DNA of 64,000 nt, from NCBI GenBank assembly GCA_029213195.1, contig JARGNI010000002.1, forward strand, positions 1 through 64,000, written 5' to 3'. The stretch comes from Verrucomicrobiales bacterium. GTDB lineage: Bacteria > Verrucomicrobiota > Verrucomicrobiia > Verrucomicrobiales > DEV007. Made by a program: the position numbers and the translations under genes. Under the pieces are notes generated by a model. The model was not told the DNA's origin. It saw only the letters and a list, made by a program, of their open reading frames with translations, and ran no database searches. Below are positions 1 to 9,167 of the stretch, one piece after another (positions within the stretch are counted from its first letter, which is position 1; every line of letters starts with the position of its first letter).

Positions 1-348
1 TCGCTGGCGACCTCAAGCCCCTACCTGCTACCCACACGATTTAGCGAAGAGCCTTACTTTTTTCATGAGTGGTGTTTTTTTGCCAAAACGGGCAGTTGTC
101 ATTGCGACGTCACGAGATTCTGAATGAACCGTTCCGCCATTAACCCTTTTCTAGATAGGAAGGCGCAGTGCGCAACCAAAAAATCGCCCTAAATGCCTGA
201 TTTCCAGCAGCTTCCTGTGCAGATATTGCGAAACTGCGCATTTTTTGCACTGTAGGAGGAAAGTGATTGGAAATTCCGGAATGCCAAGAAGAGCACGGAT
301 CCGCCGGTCTTGCCCAAGGCATTGAGCGTCAAGGAATCAAAAGATCGG
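1..348. other. Intergenic or edge region without a convincing gene
   Basis: I see no recognisable gene here. The + strand frame starting at base 1 is open from the window edge to a TGA at 121-123 (about 40 codons) and could be the end of an upstream gene, but the residues match no family I know. A short minus-strand frame at 140-322 has no recognisable composition or start context. The rest is mildly AT-rich and holds no tRNA, strong terminator or repeat that I can see. Confidence 0.5.
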
Positions 349-1746
349 TCAGGCAAAAATCTCTTTCACCACTCTTCCGTGGACGTCGGTGAGACGGAAA
401 TCGCGACCAGCGTAACGATAGGTGAGCTTTTCATGGTCGAGTCCGAGCGCATGGAGGACCGTGGCATGCAGGTCATGCATGTGGACCTTGTTCTCGACGG
501 CCTGGAATCCCAGTTCATCGGTGGCGCCGTAGGCGAAGCCGGGTTTCACCCCTCCCCCTGCCAGCCAGACCGTGAAGCCCTTGGGATTGTGATCCCGCCC
601 GTTGCCGTTTTGAGAAAACGGAGTGCGTCCGAACTCCGATCCCCACCAGACGAGGGTGTCCTCAAGAAGCCCACGGCGTTTCAGATCGGTGAGAAGACCG
701 GCAATGGGCTTATCGACCTGGCCTGCCAACTTTTCATGCTTGGGCATGTTGCTGTGTTGGTCCCAGACCGGATTCGACGAGTTGTCGCAATGGCTGATCT
801 GCACAAATCGCACCCCCGACTCGGCCAATTGCCGTGCCGCGAGACACTGCCTTCCGAACCCATCCGTCTCATCACCCCCGATACCGTAAAGCTCCTGCGT
901 GCTTCGAGATTCCCGATCCACATCGACCAACTCGGACGCATGAGTCTGCATCCGCCAGGCAAGCTCATGCGAGCGGATCACCCCGTCGAGCACGGTATCC
1001 GTCGAGTCACCCACCTGGGCGCGGTTCAATTGATCGAGAAACTCATGCTCTCGCAGGATTTCTTTTTCGGAAAGTCGGCTCGCAAGATTCCGGATCTCGG
1101 GACGGGCATTCGAATTCCCTGGCTGACCGAGAACGGTCCCCTGGTGAAAGGCGGGGAGAAAAGCGTTCCCATAGTTGCGAGGGCCACCCTTGTTGGCTGG
1201 CGGATTGACCACGACGAAACCTGGAAGATTCTCATTCTCGGTCCCCAGGCCATAGCTGATCCAGGATCCCACCGAGGGGCGAATGAGGTTGGTCGCTCCG
1301 GTATGGAGAAATAGAGTCGCGGGTCCGTGGGCAACCCCCTCGGTGTGCATGGAGTGGATGAAACACAAATCATCGACATGTTTCGCCACCTCGGGAAACA
1401 GACTGGAAGACCAGCGCCCCGACTCTCCGTATTGCTGGAACTCCCACATCGGTTTCATCACCTTCCGCTGTTCCTTAGACCGGCTCCGAGGCACCAGGAA
1501 CTCGACCTCTTTCTCGTGTGCCGGAAAGAGGTCCGGCTTGTAGTCATAGGTATCGACATGACTCGGCCCACCCTGCATGAAGATGAAGATGACCCGCTTC
1601 GCCTTGGGAGGAATCATGGGGGCCTGTTTGCCCATTGCCGCGAGAGCAAGGCTTCCAAATCCGCAGGCTCCCGTCTTGAGAAGCTGTCGGCGGCTCACCG
1701 GAGAAGAGTTGCTGGCAAAGGCTGAATCAAACAGGGTTGAGTCCAT
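349..1746 (-). CDS. DUF1501 family protein, Tat-exported
   Basis: This 465-residue protein belongs to the DUF1501 family, which has the alkaline-phosphatase/sulfatase-like fold and is very abundant in planctomycetes and verrucomicrobia. The biochemical role is not established. The N-terminus has a twin-arginine export signal (SRRQLLKTG near residues 18-26, then a Gly/Ala-rich hydrophobic stretch), so it is probably exported folded. Family landmarks are FMQGGPSHVDTYD near residue 56 and GSEFGRTPFSQNG followed by GRDHNP near residues 360-380. The ATG at 1746 lies 26 bases after the stop of the PSCyt/PSD1 gene, so the two are almost certainly one operon. This gene pairing is standard in PVC genomes. 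Confidence 0.93.
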   Translation of the reverse strand: MDSTLFDSAFASNSSPVSRRQLLKTGACGFGSLALAAMGKQAPMIPPKAKRVIFIFMQGGPSHVDTYDYKPDLFPAHEKEVEFLVPRSRSKEQRKVMKPMWEFQQYGESGRWSSSLFPEVAKHVDDLCFIHSMHTEGVAHGPATLFLHTGATNLIRPSVGSWISYGLGTENENLPGFVVVNPPANKGGPRNYGNAFLPAFHQGTVLGQPGNSNARPEIRNLASRLSEKEILREHEFLDQLNRAQVGDSTDTVLDGVIRSHELAWRMQTHASELVDVDRESRSTQELYGIGGDETDGFGRQCLAARQLAESGVRFVQISHCDNSSNPVWDQHSNMPKHEKLAGQVDKPIAGLLTDLKRRGLLEDTLVWWGSEFGRTPFSQNGNGRDHNPKGFTVWLAGGGVKPGFAYGATDELGFQAVENKVHMHDLHATVLHALGLDHEKLTYRYAGRDFRLTDVHGRVVKEIFA

Positions 1747-1772
1747 GATCAGATAGGGTTGAGTCAGATGGT

Positions 1773-4628
1773 TTAGCGAAGAAATCGAAAGTCTACCGTT
1801 CCAAAAAGAGATCGTTGCAGCGCGGTCCAGGCGTGGAGATCGTCCCCGTCCTCCGGATCTCCAGTCTCGCGAAGAAACTGGACCGCCAGGGAAGCCTCGG
1901 TTTCGCTGGGCTCTCGTCCCAGGCTACGCCGAAAGGCGAGATCGACCCGCTCGCGATCGGACTTCACAGGAGCCTGCAACAATTGCTCGGCAGCGACAGC
2001 GGCACGCTTGTGAACAAAGGGATGATTCGTCAGGAAGAGCGCTTGCGTCGGGATCGTGCTTTTGGAGCGTTTTCCCACCGAGAAATTCGGATTGGCAAAA
2101 TCGAAAACGGAAAACAACTCGTATCCGGAATTGCGGAAGACAGGCACGTAGACACTCCTTCGCATCGAGGTGAACTGATATCCAAACTCGCTGCGAAATC
2201 CTTTGGGAAGGGAAGCCCCTCCCCCACTCTCATCCAACTCCCCGGAAAGGGTGAGCATGGCATCCCGAAGTGCTTCCGCTCCGACAGGACGAAGGTGAGC
2301 CCGCCAGTAGAGCTTGTTCTCGGGATCGATCTCGGCAGCAGGAGATCGGCCATTGCCGGTCGAGCGCCGATAGACCTCGGAAAGAACGATCTTTCGGACC
2401 AGCGTCTTCGTCGACCATCCGCTGGCGATCAACTCACCGGCGAGGAAATCCAGGAGTTCCGGATGGGTCGGCTTTTCTCCGGTAACACCAAAGTTATCGA
2501 CGGTCCGAACGATCCCCTCTCCCATGAGATGCAGCCAAATCCGGTTGGCCAGGACTCTTGCCGTAAGCGGATTGCGCTCATCGGTGATCCAGCGAGCCAT
2601 TTCCAATCGACCGCTTGAGTCCTCTGGAATCTCGGCCTCTTCCCACATCGCAACCTCCAGAAAGCCTCGAGGAATATAATCGCCTCGATTCGACTCCACG
2701 CCCCGGATCCGCAGTTCGGTGCCGGAAATCTTGTCCTGACTCCGGTCCACAACCGCCATCGCCTGGGGGATCGAAGGTGCGTTCGATCTTGCCTTCTTCA
2801 GGGCTCCTTCCGCCTTCGCGAGTTGTTTCTGCAGTCCCCTAATTCTCTCTTTCTTCTCCTTCTCCTCGGCTTCATCCCTTTTCGTCAGCGATTCCACGGC
2901 CTGATCGAGGGGCAGCCACTGGATTGCATCGGCAATGATGTGTCCATTTTCCTCCGTTTTGTTAGAAAGTGTCACCGTGACCTCTTCCCCCTCATGGAGA
3001 ACATATTCGCCCAGGGTTTGAAAGAGCCCATCATGCTCGGGTCTGAGCTTCTGATTGATGTAGACGGTCTCTTCCCGGTCCCGGGTTTGAATCGAGTAGG
3101 GCGCTCTCGAATTCCGGTTGGTTCCTGTCGAATACGAGGCTCGCAGCTCATATTTTCCCGATCGAGGAACCCGGATCGTATACTCGACCGATTTCTGACC
3201 TTTCTCGGCGTTGAGATCGTGAAGATAATTTCCGCCGACCCAGCGAGGGGTGCTCGTCGAAGACTGCCACTCTCCAGTCTTTTTCGCCTCGACATCGTCG
3301 ACGACAAGACCGGGAAGATTCTTCGCGAGGATGCCTGGCATGCCTCCCCCGGCTCCACTCCCCAGGTCGGCGAGTTGCTTCTTGAGCTCGTCAACCTCGC
3401 TCTTGAGCTCCGTTTCGCGCTGCTTGAACTTCATCATCGCGTCGGAGGCGCCCTCCGTTGGCGGGATCGGCTCCGTGTGCCACTTCGAAACATTGGCATG
3501 GGTCACCGAGTTCGAACTCAGGAAAATCCCGGCCATCGCATAATAGTCGGTCGCCGGAACAGGATCGAACTTGTGATCGTGGCATCGAGCGCAGCCAAAG
3601 GTCTGCCCCATGAAAGCTCTCCCCAGCGTATCAAGTTGTTCATCGACAATCTCAAAATCGAGCTCAGCCTTGTTCTGATTCTCGTAGTTGTGAGGTCCCA
3701 GAACGAGGAACCCGGTGGATACCAACTGCTCGATCCGCTCTTCCTCGGTCTCGTAGGGGAGAAGGTCTCCCGCCAGGTGCATGGTGATCAACTCGTCGAG
3801 CGGACGATCCTGGTGAAAGGAATCAATAACATGATCCCGAAATCGCCATGCCTCCGGGAAAGGCATCGCGCGACCTCCTCCACTGGAATCTGCATAACGC
3901 GCGATATCGAGCCAGTGACGCCCCCACCGCTCTCCGAATGCCTTCGACGCAAGCCAACCATCGATCAGTTCCTCCCACTTCTCGGGGGAGTTGTCTTTTT
4001 GAATCGCTTCCTGCTCCTCCTCGGTCGGGATGAGGCCGGTCAGGTCAATCTTGGTCCTGCGTAGACGCTGCAAAGGAGAGGCGGAGGCTTCCCGCACGAT
4101 TCCAGCCTCGGCGAGACGATGATGGATGAAATCATCGATTTCCTTCTTTTCCCCAAACTCGGTCTGGCGAGGGCGAAAGGACCAGAACTCCCGGCCGTCT
4201 TCCAGTGACATCCCATCCGGCTTGATGTCGATTCCCTCCTCCGTCCTGGGATCGGGAAGCCCTCGGCGCACCCATTCCTCAAAATCAGCGATGACATCAG
4301 GGGGCAGTTTCCCATCGGGCGGCATCTCGAGATCTGGATCGTCGTAGCGAATCGTTTCGATGAGAAGACTCCCGTCGAGATCCCCGGCAATCGCCGCCGG
4401 ACCGGAATCTCCACCGAGAGCCCAACCCGCCTTGCGATCGAGCCAAAGCCCCCCCTTCCTCTTGTCCGCTTCTTCCGAGTGACACTCGTAGCAGTGGGCA
4501 ATGAGAGCGGGACGAATCTTGGATTCAAAGAAGGCGAGATCTTCGGGTGACAAATCCGATGCCGTCGCAAAACTCGGTACAGTCAGGAGAAGCGCTCCCG
4601 CAAAGAGGTTGGACCAAGTCAGTTTCAT
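1773..4628 (-). CDS. PSCyt1-PSCyt2 (DUF1549)-PSD1 (DUF1553) protein with an inserted golvesin/Xly CBD-like domain
   Basis: A 951-residue exported protein starting with a Sec signal peptide (residues 1-23). A first haem-type motif CYECH lies at residues 46-50 in a PSCyt1 domain, with MPPDGKLP further on. PSCyt2/DUF1549 follows, and a second CxxCH (CARCH, near residue 347) lies in the usual CARCHDHKFDP context. A short charged coiled coil leads into a beta-rich domain at about 440-575 that resembles the golvesin/xanthan-lyase CBD-like domain (VEYTIRVPRSGKYELR, ending HIIADAIQWLP). A second coiled coil precedes DUF1553/PSD1 (NPLTARVLANRIWLHLMGEG near 690). It is first in an operon with the DUF1501 gene. 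Function is unproven; a periplasmic c-type cytochrome role linked to polysaccharide use is an inference. Confidence 0.92.
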   Translation of the reverse strand: MKLTWSNLFAGALLLTVPSFATASDLSPEDLAFFESKIRPALIAHCYECHSEEADKRKGGLWLDRKAGWALGGDSGPAAIAGDLDGSLLIETIRYDDPDLEMPPDGKLPPDVIADFEEWVRRGLPDPRTEEGIDIKPDGMSLEDGREFWSFRPRQTEFGEKKEIDDFIHHRLAEAGIVREASASPLQRLRRTKIDLTGLIPTEEEQEAIQKDNSPEKWEELIDGWLASKAFGERWGRHWLDIARYADSSGGGRAMPFPEAWRFRDHVIDSFHQDRPLDELITMHLAGDLLPYETEEERIEQLVSTGFLVLGPHNYENQNKAELDFEIVDEQLDTLGRAFMGQTFGCARCHDHKFDPVPATDYYAMAGIFLSSNSVTHANVSKWHTEPIPPTEGASDAMMKFKQRETELKSEVDELKKQLADLGSGAGGGMPGILAKNLPGLVVDDVEAKKTGEWQSSTSTPRWVGGNYLHDLNAEKGQKSVEYTIRVPRSGKYELRASYSTGTNRNSRAPYSIQTRDREETVYINQKLRPEHDGLFQTLGEYVLHEGEEVTVTLSNKTEENGHIIADAIQWLPLDQAVESLTKRDEAEEKEKKERIRGLQKQLAKAEGALKKARSNAPSIPQAMAVVDRSQDKISGTELRIRGVESNRGDYIPRGFLEVAMWEEAEIPEDSSGRLEMARWITDERNPLTARVLANRIWLHLMGEGIVRTVDNFGVTGEKPTHPELLDFLAGELIASGWSTKTLVRKIVLSEVYRRSTGNGRSPAAEIDPENKLYWRAHLRPVGAEALRDAMLTLSGELDESGGGASLPKGFRSEFGYQFTSMRRSVYVPVFRNSGYELFSVFDFANPNFSVGKRSKSTIPTQALFLTNHPFVHKRAAVAAEQLLQAPVKSDRERVDLAFRRSLGREPSETEASLAVQFLRETGDPEDGDDLHAWTALQRSLFGTVDFRFLR

Positions 4629-4735
4629 CGACTTACAGATTACCTTGAGAAACGGCTTTCTGTAGACCCGTCATTACGGTCTCCTTTTTGGTGTCCAAAA
4701 GTGCGCCGCAGCTGATCCGTCTACCCCCCCGGATT

Positions 4736-4760
4736 TCCCGGTGAACCGGTTCCCCCGGGA
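4736..4760 (+). other. GC-rich stem-loop in the glpK leader
   Basis: TCCCGG (4736-4741) can pair with CCGGGA (4755-4760) across a 13-base loop, which itself contains the palindrome AACCGGTT. It lies about 40 bases upstream of the glpK ATG. It has no T-run, so a plain terminator is unlikely. It could be a leader structure or chance in a GC-rich stretch. Confidence 0.25.
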
Positions 4761-4801
4761 CCAGCATTGCAATCCTTTTTCCAACTGGTTAGGTTTACCC
4801 C

Positions 4802-6286
4802 ATGGGTAGACACATTCTCTCGCTGGATCAGGGGACCACGAGTTCCCGAGCCATCATCTTCAACGAACAAGGAGAAATCATCTCCAAAGTCCAGAAGGAG
4901 TTCGAACAGATCTTCCCTCAACCTGGCTGGGTTGAGCACGATGCCACGGAAATCTGGATGTCGCAGCTGACCGTCGCGCGAGAAGCTTTGGAAAAAGCCG
5001 ATCTCACTGCGGAAAAAATCGCCGCTGTAGGCATCACGAATCAAAGAGAGACCGTCGTTCTCTGGGATCGAGAGACTGGCGAGCCGGTAGCCAACGCCAT
5101 CGTCTGGCAGGATCGGAGAACGGCGGACTTCTGCGATGAGATGGTCGAAAGGGGGCACGCCGACCAAATCCAGAAAACAACCGGGCTGGTCATCGATGCC
5201 TATTTCTCCGGGTCGAAAGTTCGCTGGATGCTGGATCATGTCGATGGTCTTCGCGATCGTGCGGAAAAGGGAGAAATCGCCTTTGGAACGATCGACTCCT
5301 GGCTGGTCTGGAACCTGACGGAAGGAGCCCTGCACATCACCGATGTCACCAACGCCTCTCGCACCATGCTCTTCGATATCCACGTAATGGACTGGAGCGA
5401 CGAAATGCTCGAACTGCTCGAGATCCCCCGCGAGATCCTCCCGGAAGTCCGGGAAAGCAGCGAAGTCTACGGCTCCACCTGCGACTCTCTCTTCGGAGCG
5501 CCCATTCCGATCTCGGGGATTGCCGGGGACCAGCACGCGGCTTTGTTTGGCCAGGCCTGTCACTCCCCGGGGATGGCCAAAAACACCTACGGGACCGGCT
5601 GCTTCCTGCTCATGAATACCGGAAACGAACCCGTCCCCTCGGAGCACCGTCTTCTCACCACTGTCGCCTGGAAGATCAATGGAAAAACGGAATATGCTCT
5701 GGAGGGCAGCATTTTCATCGCCGGGGCCGTCGTGCAATGGCTCCGAGATCAGCTTGGGATCATTTCCGAAGCCTCGGAGATCGAGGATCTCGCTCGGCAG
5801 GTCGAGGACCATGGGGGCGTCTACTTTGTCCCTGCCTTTGCCGGTCTCGGGGCTCCGCACTGGGATGGTCATGCGCGGGGAACGATCTCGGGCCTGACCC
5901 GAGGTGCCAACAAGTCCCATCTTGCACGCGCGGCGCTCGAGGGAATCGCGTTTCAAACCTACGATGTCCTCTCGGCGATGGTGAAGGATTCGGGAATCGC
6001 GATCGAGGAACTGCGAGTCGATGGCGGAGCCACCGAAAATGCCCTGCTCATGCAGATTCAGTCCGATGTGCTCGACGTCCCCGTGATCCGCTCGGCCATT
6101 GCCGAAACCACCGCCCTGGGAGCAGCCTACCTGGCGGGGCTGGCCGTGGGGGTTTGGAAAGACAAGGACGAGATTGCAGCGAAATGGCAGGAGACCGCCC
6201 GCTACGAGCCAAGTGAGCAGAAAAAGGATCTGCAGGACCGCATCCCGGAATGGCAACTGGCAGTAAAGCGAACCCTCCTCCATTGA
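4802..6286 (+). CDS. glpK: Glycerol kinase
   Basis: GlpK phosphorylates glycerol with ATP to sn-glycerol 3-phosphate in the cytoplasm, feeding glycolysis and phospholipid synthesis. At 494 residues it has the normal length. Visible landmarks are the phosphate-binding [10 protein letters not shown] at residues 7-16, [11 protein letters not shown] near 43, the FGGY-family [13 protein letters not shown] near 136, [19 protein letters not shown] near 350, and [11 protein letters not shown] near 405. The ATG at 4802 follows a pyrimidine/C-rich leader (TTTACCCC) rather than a Shine-Dalgarno sequence. No glycerol facilitator or glycerol-3-phosphate dehydrogenase gene is adjacent, so it is probably transcribed alone. 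Confidence 0.97.
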   Translation: MGRHILSLDQGTTSSRAIIFNEQGEIISKVQKEFEQIFPQPGWVEHDATEIWMSQLTVAREALEKADLTAEKIAAVGITNQRETVVLWDRETGEPVANAIVWQDRRTADFCDEMVERGHADQIQKTTGLVIDAYFSGSKVRWMLDHVDGLRDRAEKGEIAFGTIDSWLVWNLTEGALHITDVTNASRTMLFDIHVMDWSDEMLELLEIPREILPEVRESSEVYGSTCDSLFGAPIPISGIAGDQHAALFGQACHSPGMAKNTYGTGCFLLMNTGNEPVPSEHRLLTTVAWKINGKTEYALEGSIFIAGAVVQWLRDQLGIISEASEIEDLARQVEDHGGVYFVPAFAGLGAPHWDGHARGTISGLTRGANKSHLARAALEGIAFQTYDVLSAMVKDSGIAIEELRVDGGATENALLMQIQSDVLDVPVIRSAIAETTALGAAYLAGLAVGVWKDKDEIAAKWQETARYEPSEQKKDLQDRIPEWQLAVKRTLLH

Positions 6287-6447
6287 TTCGGTCTGCCTCC
6301 TCTCGATGAGGAATTCGGAGCAACGCATTCGCTCCCTCGAAGGCACTCGGCTGTGGATTGTCAGGCCATCAACGACGAGACTTCTCCACGACGACCTTGC
6401 AATCGCCCGGAAACGGGGAAACCTTCTTTCCTTTTTCCTTTCAGAAA

Positions 6448-6813
6448 ATGCGTAGTCTCCTGCGATCCAAAATTCACCTGGCCACGGTCACCGAGGCCAA
6501 TGTCGATTACATCGGCAGTATCACGATCGATCGTGACCTGATCGATGCGGTGGGACTCTGGGTGGGGGAAAAGGTTCTCGTCGTCAGCGCGACCACGGGA
6601 GCCCGGCTCGAGACCTATGTCATCGAAGGAGCACCTGGTAGCGGTGCCATCGAGATCAATGGTGCCGCAGCGCACCTCATCAATGCAGGCGAAAAAGTGA
6701 TCATCATGGGATTCGAGCTGACCGAAAAACCGGTCGAGCCCAGGGTCGTCCTCTGCGATCGCGAGAATGGGATTGCCCAGTTTCTCTCCGAGGAGCAGGG
6801 GCAGACGGTTTGA
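6448..6813 (+). CDS. panD: Aspartate 1-decarboxylase proenzyme
   Basis: PanD makes beta-alanine from L-aspartate for pantothenate and coenzyme A synthesis. It is a small pyruvoyl enzyme that cleaves itself between Gly and Ser. The cleavage context is clear: Y21-I-G23-S24 in VDYIGSITID, so Ser24 would become the pyruvoyl group. The later motifs ETYVIEG and AIEINGAAAHL are also typical. The length of 121 residues from the ATG at 6448 fits the family (about 120). The frame is open further upstream, but those residues do not resemble PanD. The gene stands alone between glpK and a convergent peptidase gene; coaD of the same pathway lies 10 kb away. Confidence 0.96.
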   Translation: MRSLLRSKIHLATVTEANVDYIGSITIDRDLIDAVGLWVGEKVLVVSATTGARLETYVIEGAPGSGAIEINGAAAHLINAGEKVIIMGFELTEKPVEPRVVLCDRENGIAQFLSEEQGQTV

Positions 6814-6841
6814 ATCGACTTGCCCACGCCGATCTCCTTGC

Positions 6842-7873
6842 TCAAGGATTCGCCCAGACTCGGATCACTGCTTCGATCCCCTCCACCGACTTGGTGAACC
6901 TCGAGAAATCGATCTTATCGATCGTGTCGGTGGGCTTGTGATAGTCCGGATATCGATACGGCGCCGTATCGGTCACCATCACCCCGGGATACCCGAACTT
7001 CCAGAAGGACCAGTGATCGGACCAACTCACTCCCGGCGTGCCCTCGAGAAAACCACCTCCGATCGCGGGAATCCCGCTACTGAAGGTGAAGGCGGTTTTT
7101 GCCGAGTCGGCGAGAAAGCGTGATCCCTGGTTTCCGACAAAGGCGAGAAAGTTTCCTGTCGTAGGGAAATCTCCCTCAAGGCCCTCGGGAACTCTCTGGC
7201 TTCCTTCCTCATCCGCAAAATACCCGATCGTCTCCAGGGACAACATCGAGACGATATTGTCGCGTCGCGCACTGCAGCGCTCCGCATACTGGTGACTTCC
7301 CATATTCTCAGTCTGAAAGTAGGGAGGCTCTTCGTTCACAAAAGCGACGAAGCGCACCGTTCTTTCCTGGGGATCTCCCGCGAAGGCCTTGGCCAGGGAA
7401 AGCAGTGCAACCACGCCGGTACCGTTGTCATTGGCTCCCGGACATCCCGGCACCGTGTCATAGTGCGCGCCAATCACGACGATCTCATCTCTCCGACTTT
7501 TCCCGGGAAGTTCGGCAATAAGATTCCGAACCTCCTGATCTCCAACTGAATAAGCATGCCGATCAATCTGATATACCAGGTTGGCACCGCCCATGGTCGA
7601 CTCGATCCAGATCGCCGCCTGCTCAAGCGCGTCGGGCTTGCCGAGATGACGCTCTCCGATCTGCTCCGTCAGGATTGCCAGATTCTTCTCGAGATCCGCC
7701 TGGGTAATGGGCCGACGGTTCAAGGAAGCGGCCTCCAATCGCACTTTCTCATTGGGATCGGCCTCTTTCTCTTTCGGATTCATGTGGGTAAAGACCATGG
7801 CCCCTACCCCCAGCACAAGCAAACCGGTAGGCAGAGCGACGATCAGAGATCGGATGAGGGCACCTTCTTTCAT
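6842..7873 (-). CDS. M28 family zinc aminopeptidase, membrane-anchored
   Basis: A 343-residue metallopeptidase of family M28 (aminopeptidase Y/Q type). An N-terminal hydrophobic segment (residues about 8-30) should anchor it in the inner membrane with the catalytic domain in the periplasm. Zinc-site residues are visible: the His and Asp pair in GAHYDTVPGCPGANDNGTG, Glu residues in NEEPPYF, and a late His in PDYHKPTDTIDKID. It probably removes N-terminal residues from peptides; its substrate cannot be told. The start ATG at 7873 is directly preceded by AAGGA, one of the few purine-rich ribosome-binding-like sequences in this window. It faces panD, and its upstream region is a 19-base gap to lpxB, so lpxB and this gene are likely cotranscribed. 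Confidence 0.9.
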   Translation of the reverse strand: MKEGALIRSLIVALPTGLLVLGVGAMVFTHMNPKEKEADPNEKVRLEAASLNRRPITQADLEKNLAILTEQIGERHLGKPDALEQAAIWIESTMGGANLVYQIDRHAYSVGDQEVRNLIAELPGKSRRDEIVVIGAHYDTVPGCPGANDNGTGVVALLSLAKAFAGDPQERTVRFVAFVNEEPPYFQTENMGSHQYAERCSARRDNIVSMLSLETIGYFADEEGSQRVPEGLEGDFPTTGNFLAFVGNQGSRFLADSAKTAFTFSSGIPAIGGGFLEGTPGVSWSDHWSFWKFGYPGVMVTDTAPYRYPDYHKPTDTIDKIDFSRFTKSVEGIEAVIRVWANP

Positions 7874-7892
7874 TCCTTAGGAAGCATATACG

Positions 7893-9071
7893 TCAGTCTG
7901 TCGGGCTCGATACTCGAAAAACATCGGAGATGGCGGCAGCCGCGTTCTCATCGCACCCCCCATCACCCAGCGTCGCGACCACCTCGGCGAGAGATTCCTG
8001 GAGTTGCGTTCGCTTCGTCACATCGGTCAGAAGCGAAAAGATCTCTTCCGCTAGGACCTCTCCCCTCGCTTCTCCCTGGAGGATTTCTCGAACCACTTCC
8101 CTCCCCGCGAGCACGTTCACGATTCCGAGATAGTCGACCGACATGACCCGGCGCGCTACCGCAGCCGTCAGCCAGGCCACTTTGTATGTCAGGCAATAGG
8201 GTAATCCGAGGCAGGCCGCCTCAAGGGTTGCTGTTCCCGAAGCGACGACACCCGTCCAGGCACACTGCATGATCTCGTAACTCGATTCCTCCCCTACCCT
8301 GAAATGATCCTCTAGACCACGGGCTCGCACCATCTCTCGCAGGACACCCGTGAGCTTCTCGGTGGCGCCTGTCGTCGTGAATCGAAGTTCCGGATCCTTG
8401 CCCAAGAGAATCTCCGCGGCATCGAGCATGGGCGGAAAGAGCTTCGCAATTTCCCGCTCTCTTGAACCCGGCAGGAGCGCCACCAGCTTGGGGTCGCGCG
8501 TCAGCTCGGCATCCCGAATCTGCTCCATCGAGTCGACGAGAGGATGACCTGCAAAGACGGTGGGAAGTCCGCTATTTTCATAGAGGTCCTTCTCGAACGG
8601 AAAGATACAGATCATGAGGTCGAGAAGCTGGGCCATCGTACGCACTCGTCCCTTCTTCCAGGCCCAGACCTGTGGGCTGATGTAGTAGATCAGCTTGCCC
8701 TCATAGCCTTCTTCGCGGAGTCGCTTCGCCAGTCGCAGGTTGAATCCCGGATAGTCAATGAAGACGATCCCATTCGGTTGACTCTCGTGGATACGCGCCA
8801 CAGCCTCCTCCATCTTCTCACGAAAGTAGGAGTATTTCTTGAGCACCTCCCACAACCCGAGAACGGCAGCATCTTCGAGCCAATTCTCGATCGCTTCGGA
8901 CTGCGCAGCGAGCAGAGGACCTCCCAACCCGGCGATCTTCCAGTCCCCTGAGCGCTGCAGGGCGGACACGAGCGCCGCTCCGTGGGTGTCACCACTGATT
9001 TCGCCGGCTACGAGAAAGAGAGTTTTCAAGGGGAGTGTCTGGTTCGGAGAGAAGCATTCGACCCTACTCAT
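7893..9071 (-). CDS. lpxB: Lipid-A-disaccharide synthase
   Basis: LpxB joins UDP-2,3-diacylglucosamine and lipid X to form the lipid A disaccharide at the inner membrane, so the organism very likely makes lipopolysaccharide. The 392-residue length is normal. Motifs seen are LVAGEISGDTHGAALV near residue 20, IDYPGFNLRLAKRL and YYISPQVWAWKKGR near 100-135, LLPGSREREI near 198, and GTATLEAACLGLPYCLTYK near 280. The usual partners lpxA, lpxD and fabZ are not adjacent. The ATG at 9071 is divergent from dprA, 96 bases away. Confidence 0.95.
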   Translation of the reverse strand: MSRVECFSPNQTLPLKTLFLVAGEISGDTHGAALVSALQRSGDWKIAGLGGPLLAAQSEAIENWLEDAAVLGLWEVLKKYSYFREKMEEAVARIHESQPNGIVFIDYPGFNLRLAKRLREEGYEGKLIYYISPQVWAWKKGRVRTMAQLLDLMICIFPFEKDLYENSGLPTVFAGHPLVDSMEQIRDAELTRDPKLVALLPGSREREIAKLFPPMLDAAEILLGKDPELRFTTTGATEKLTGVLREMVRARGLEDHFRVGEESSYEIMQCAWTGVVASGTATLEAACLGLPYCLTYKVAWLTAAVARRVMSVDYLGIVNVLAGREVVREILQGEARGEVLAEEIFSLLTDVTKRTQLQESLAEVVATLGDGGCDENAAAAISDVFRVSSPTD

Positions 9072-9142
9072 ACAAGAGGCAATCTGCGAATCGAAATCGC
9101 CCTTCTTGAAATAGGTTTCAAATGAACACTTGATTTTCTTTC

Positions 9143-9159
9143 TCGGATCTCGTATCCGA
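9143..9159 (+). other. Small hairpin just upstream of dprA
   Basis: TCGGAT (9143-9148) pairs with ATCCGA (9154-9159) around a CTCGT loop. The hairpin ends 8 bases before the dprA ATG in the lpxB-dprA divergent region. It might affect translation initiation, or could be chance. Confidence 0.25.
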
Positions 9160-9167
9160 AAAGAGTC

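Noticed and set aside
140-322. 60-codon minus-strand open frame before the DUF1501 gene
   Set aside because: No signal, motif or start context; composition looks non-coding.
310-1314. Long open frame on the + strand opposite the DUF1501 gene
   Set aside because: Its residues resemble no protein family and it mirrors the clear minus-strand DUF1501 gene. Similar antisense frames occur opposite most genes in this GC-rich window.
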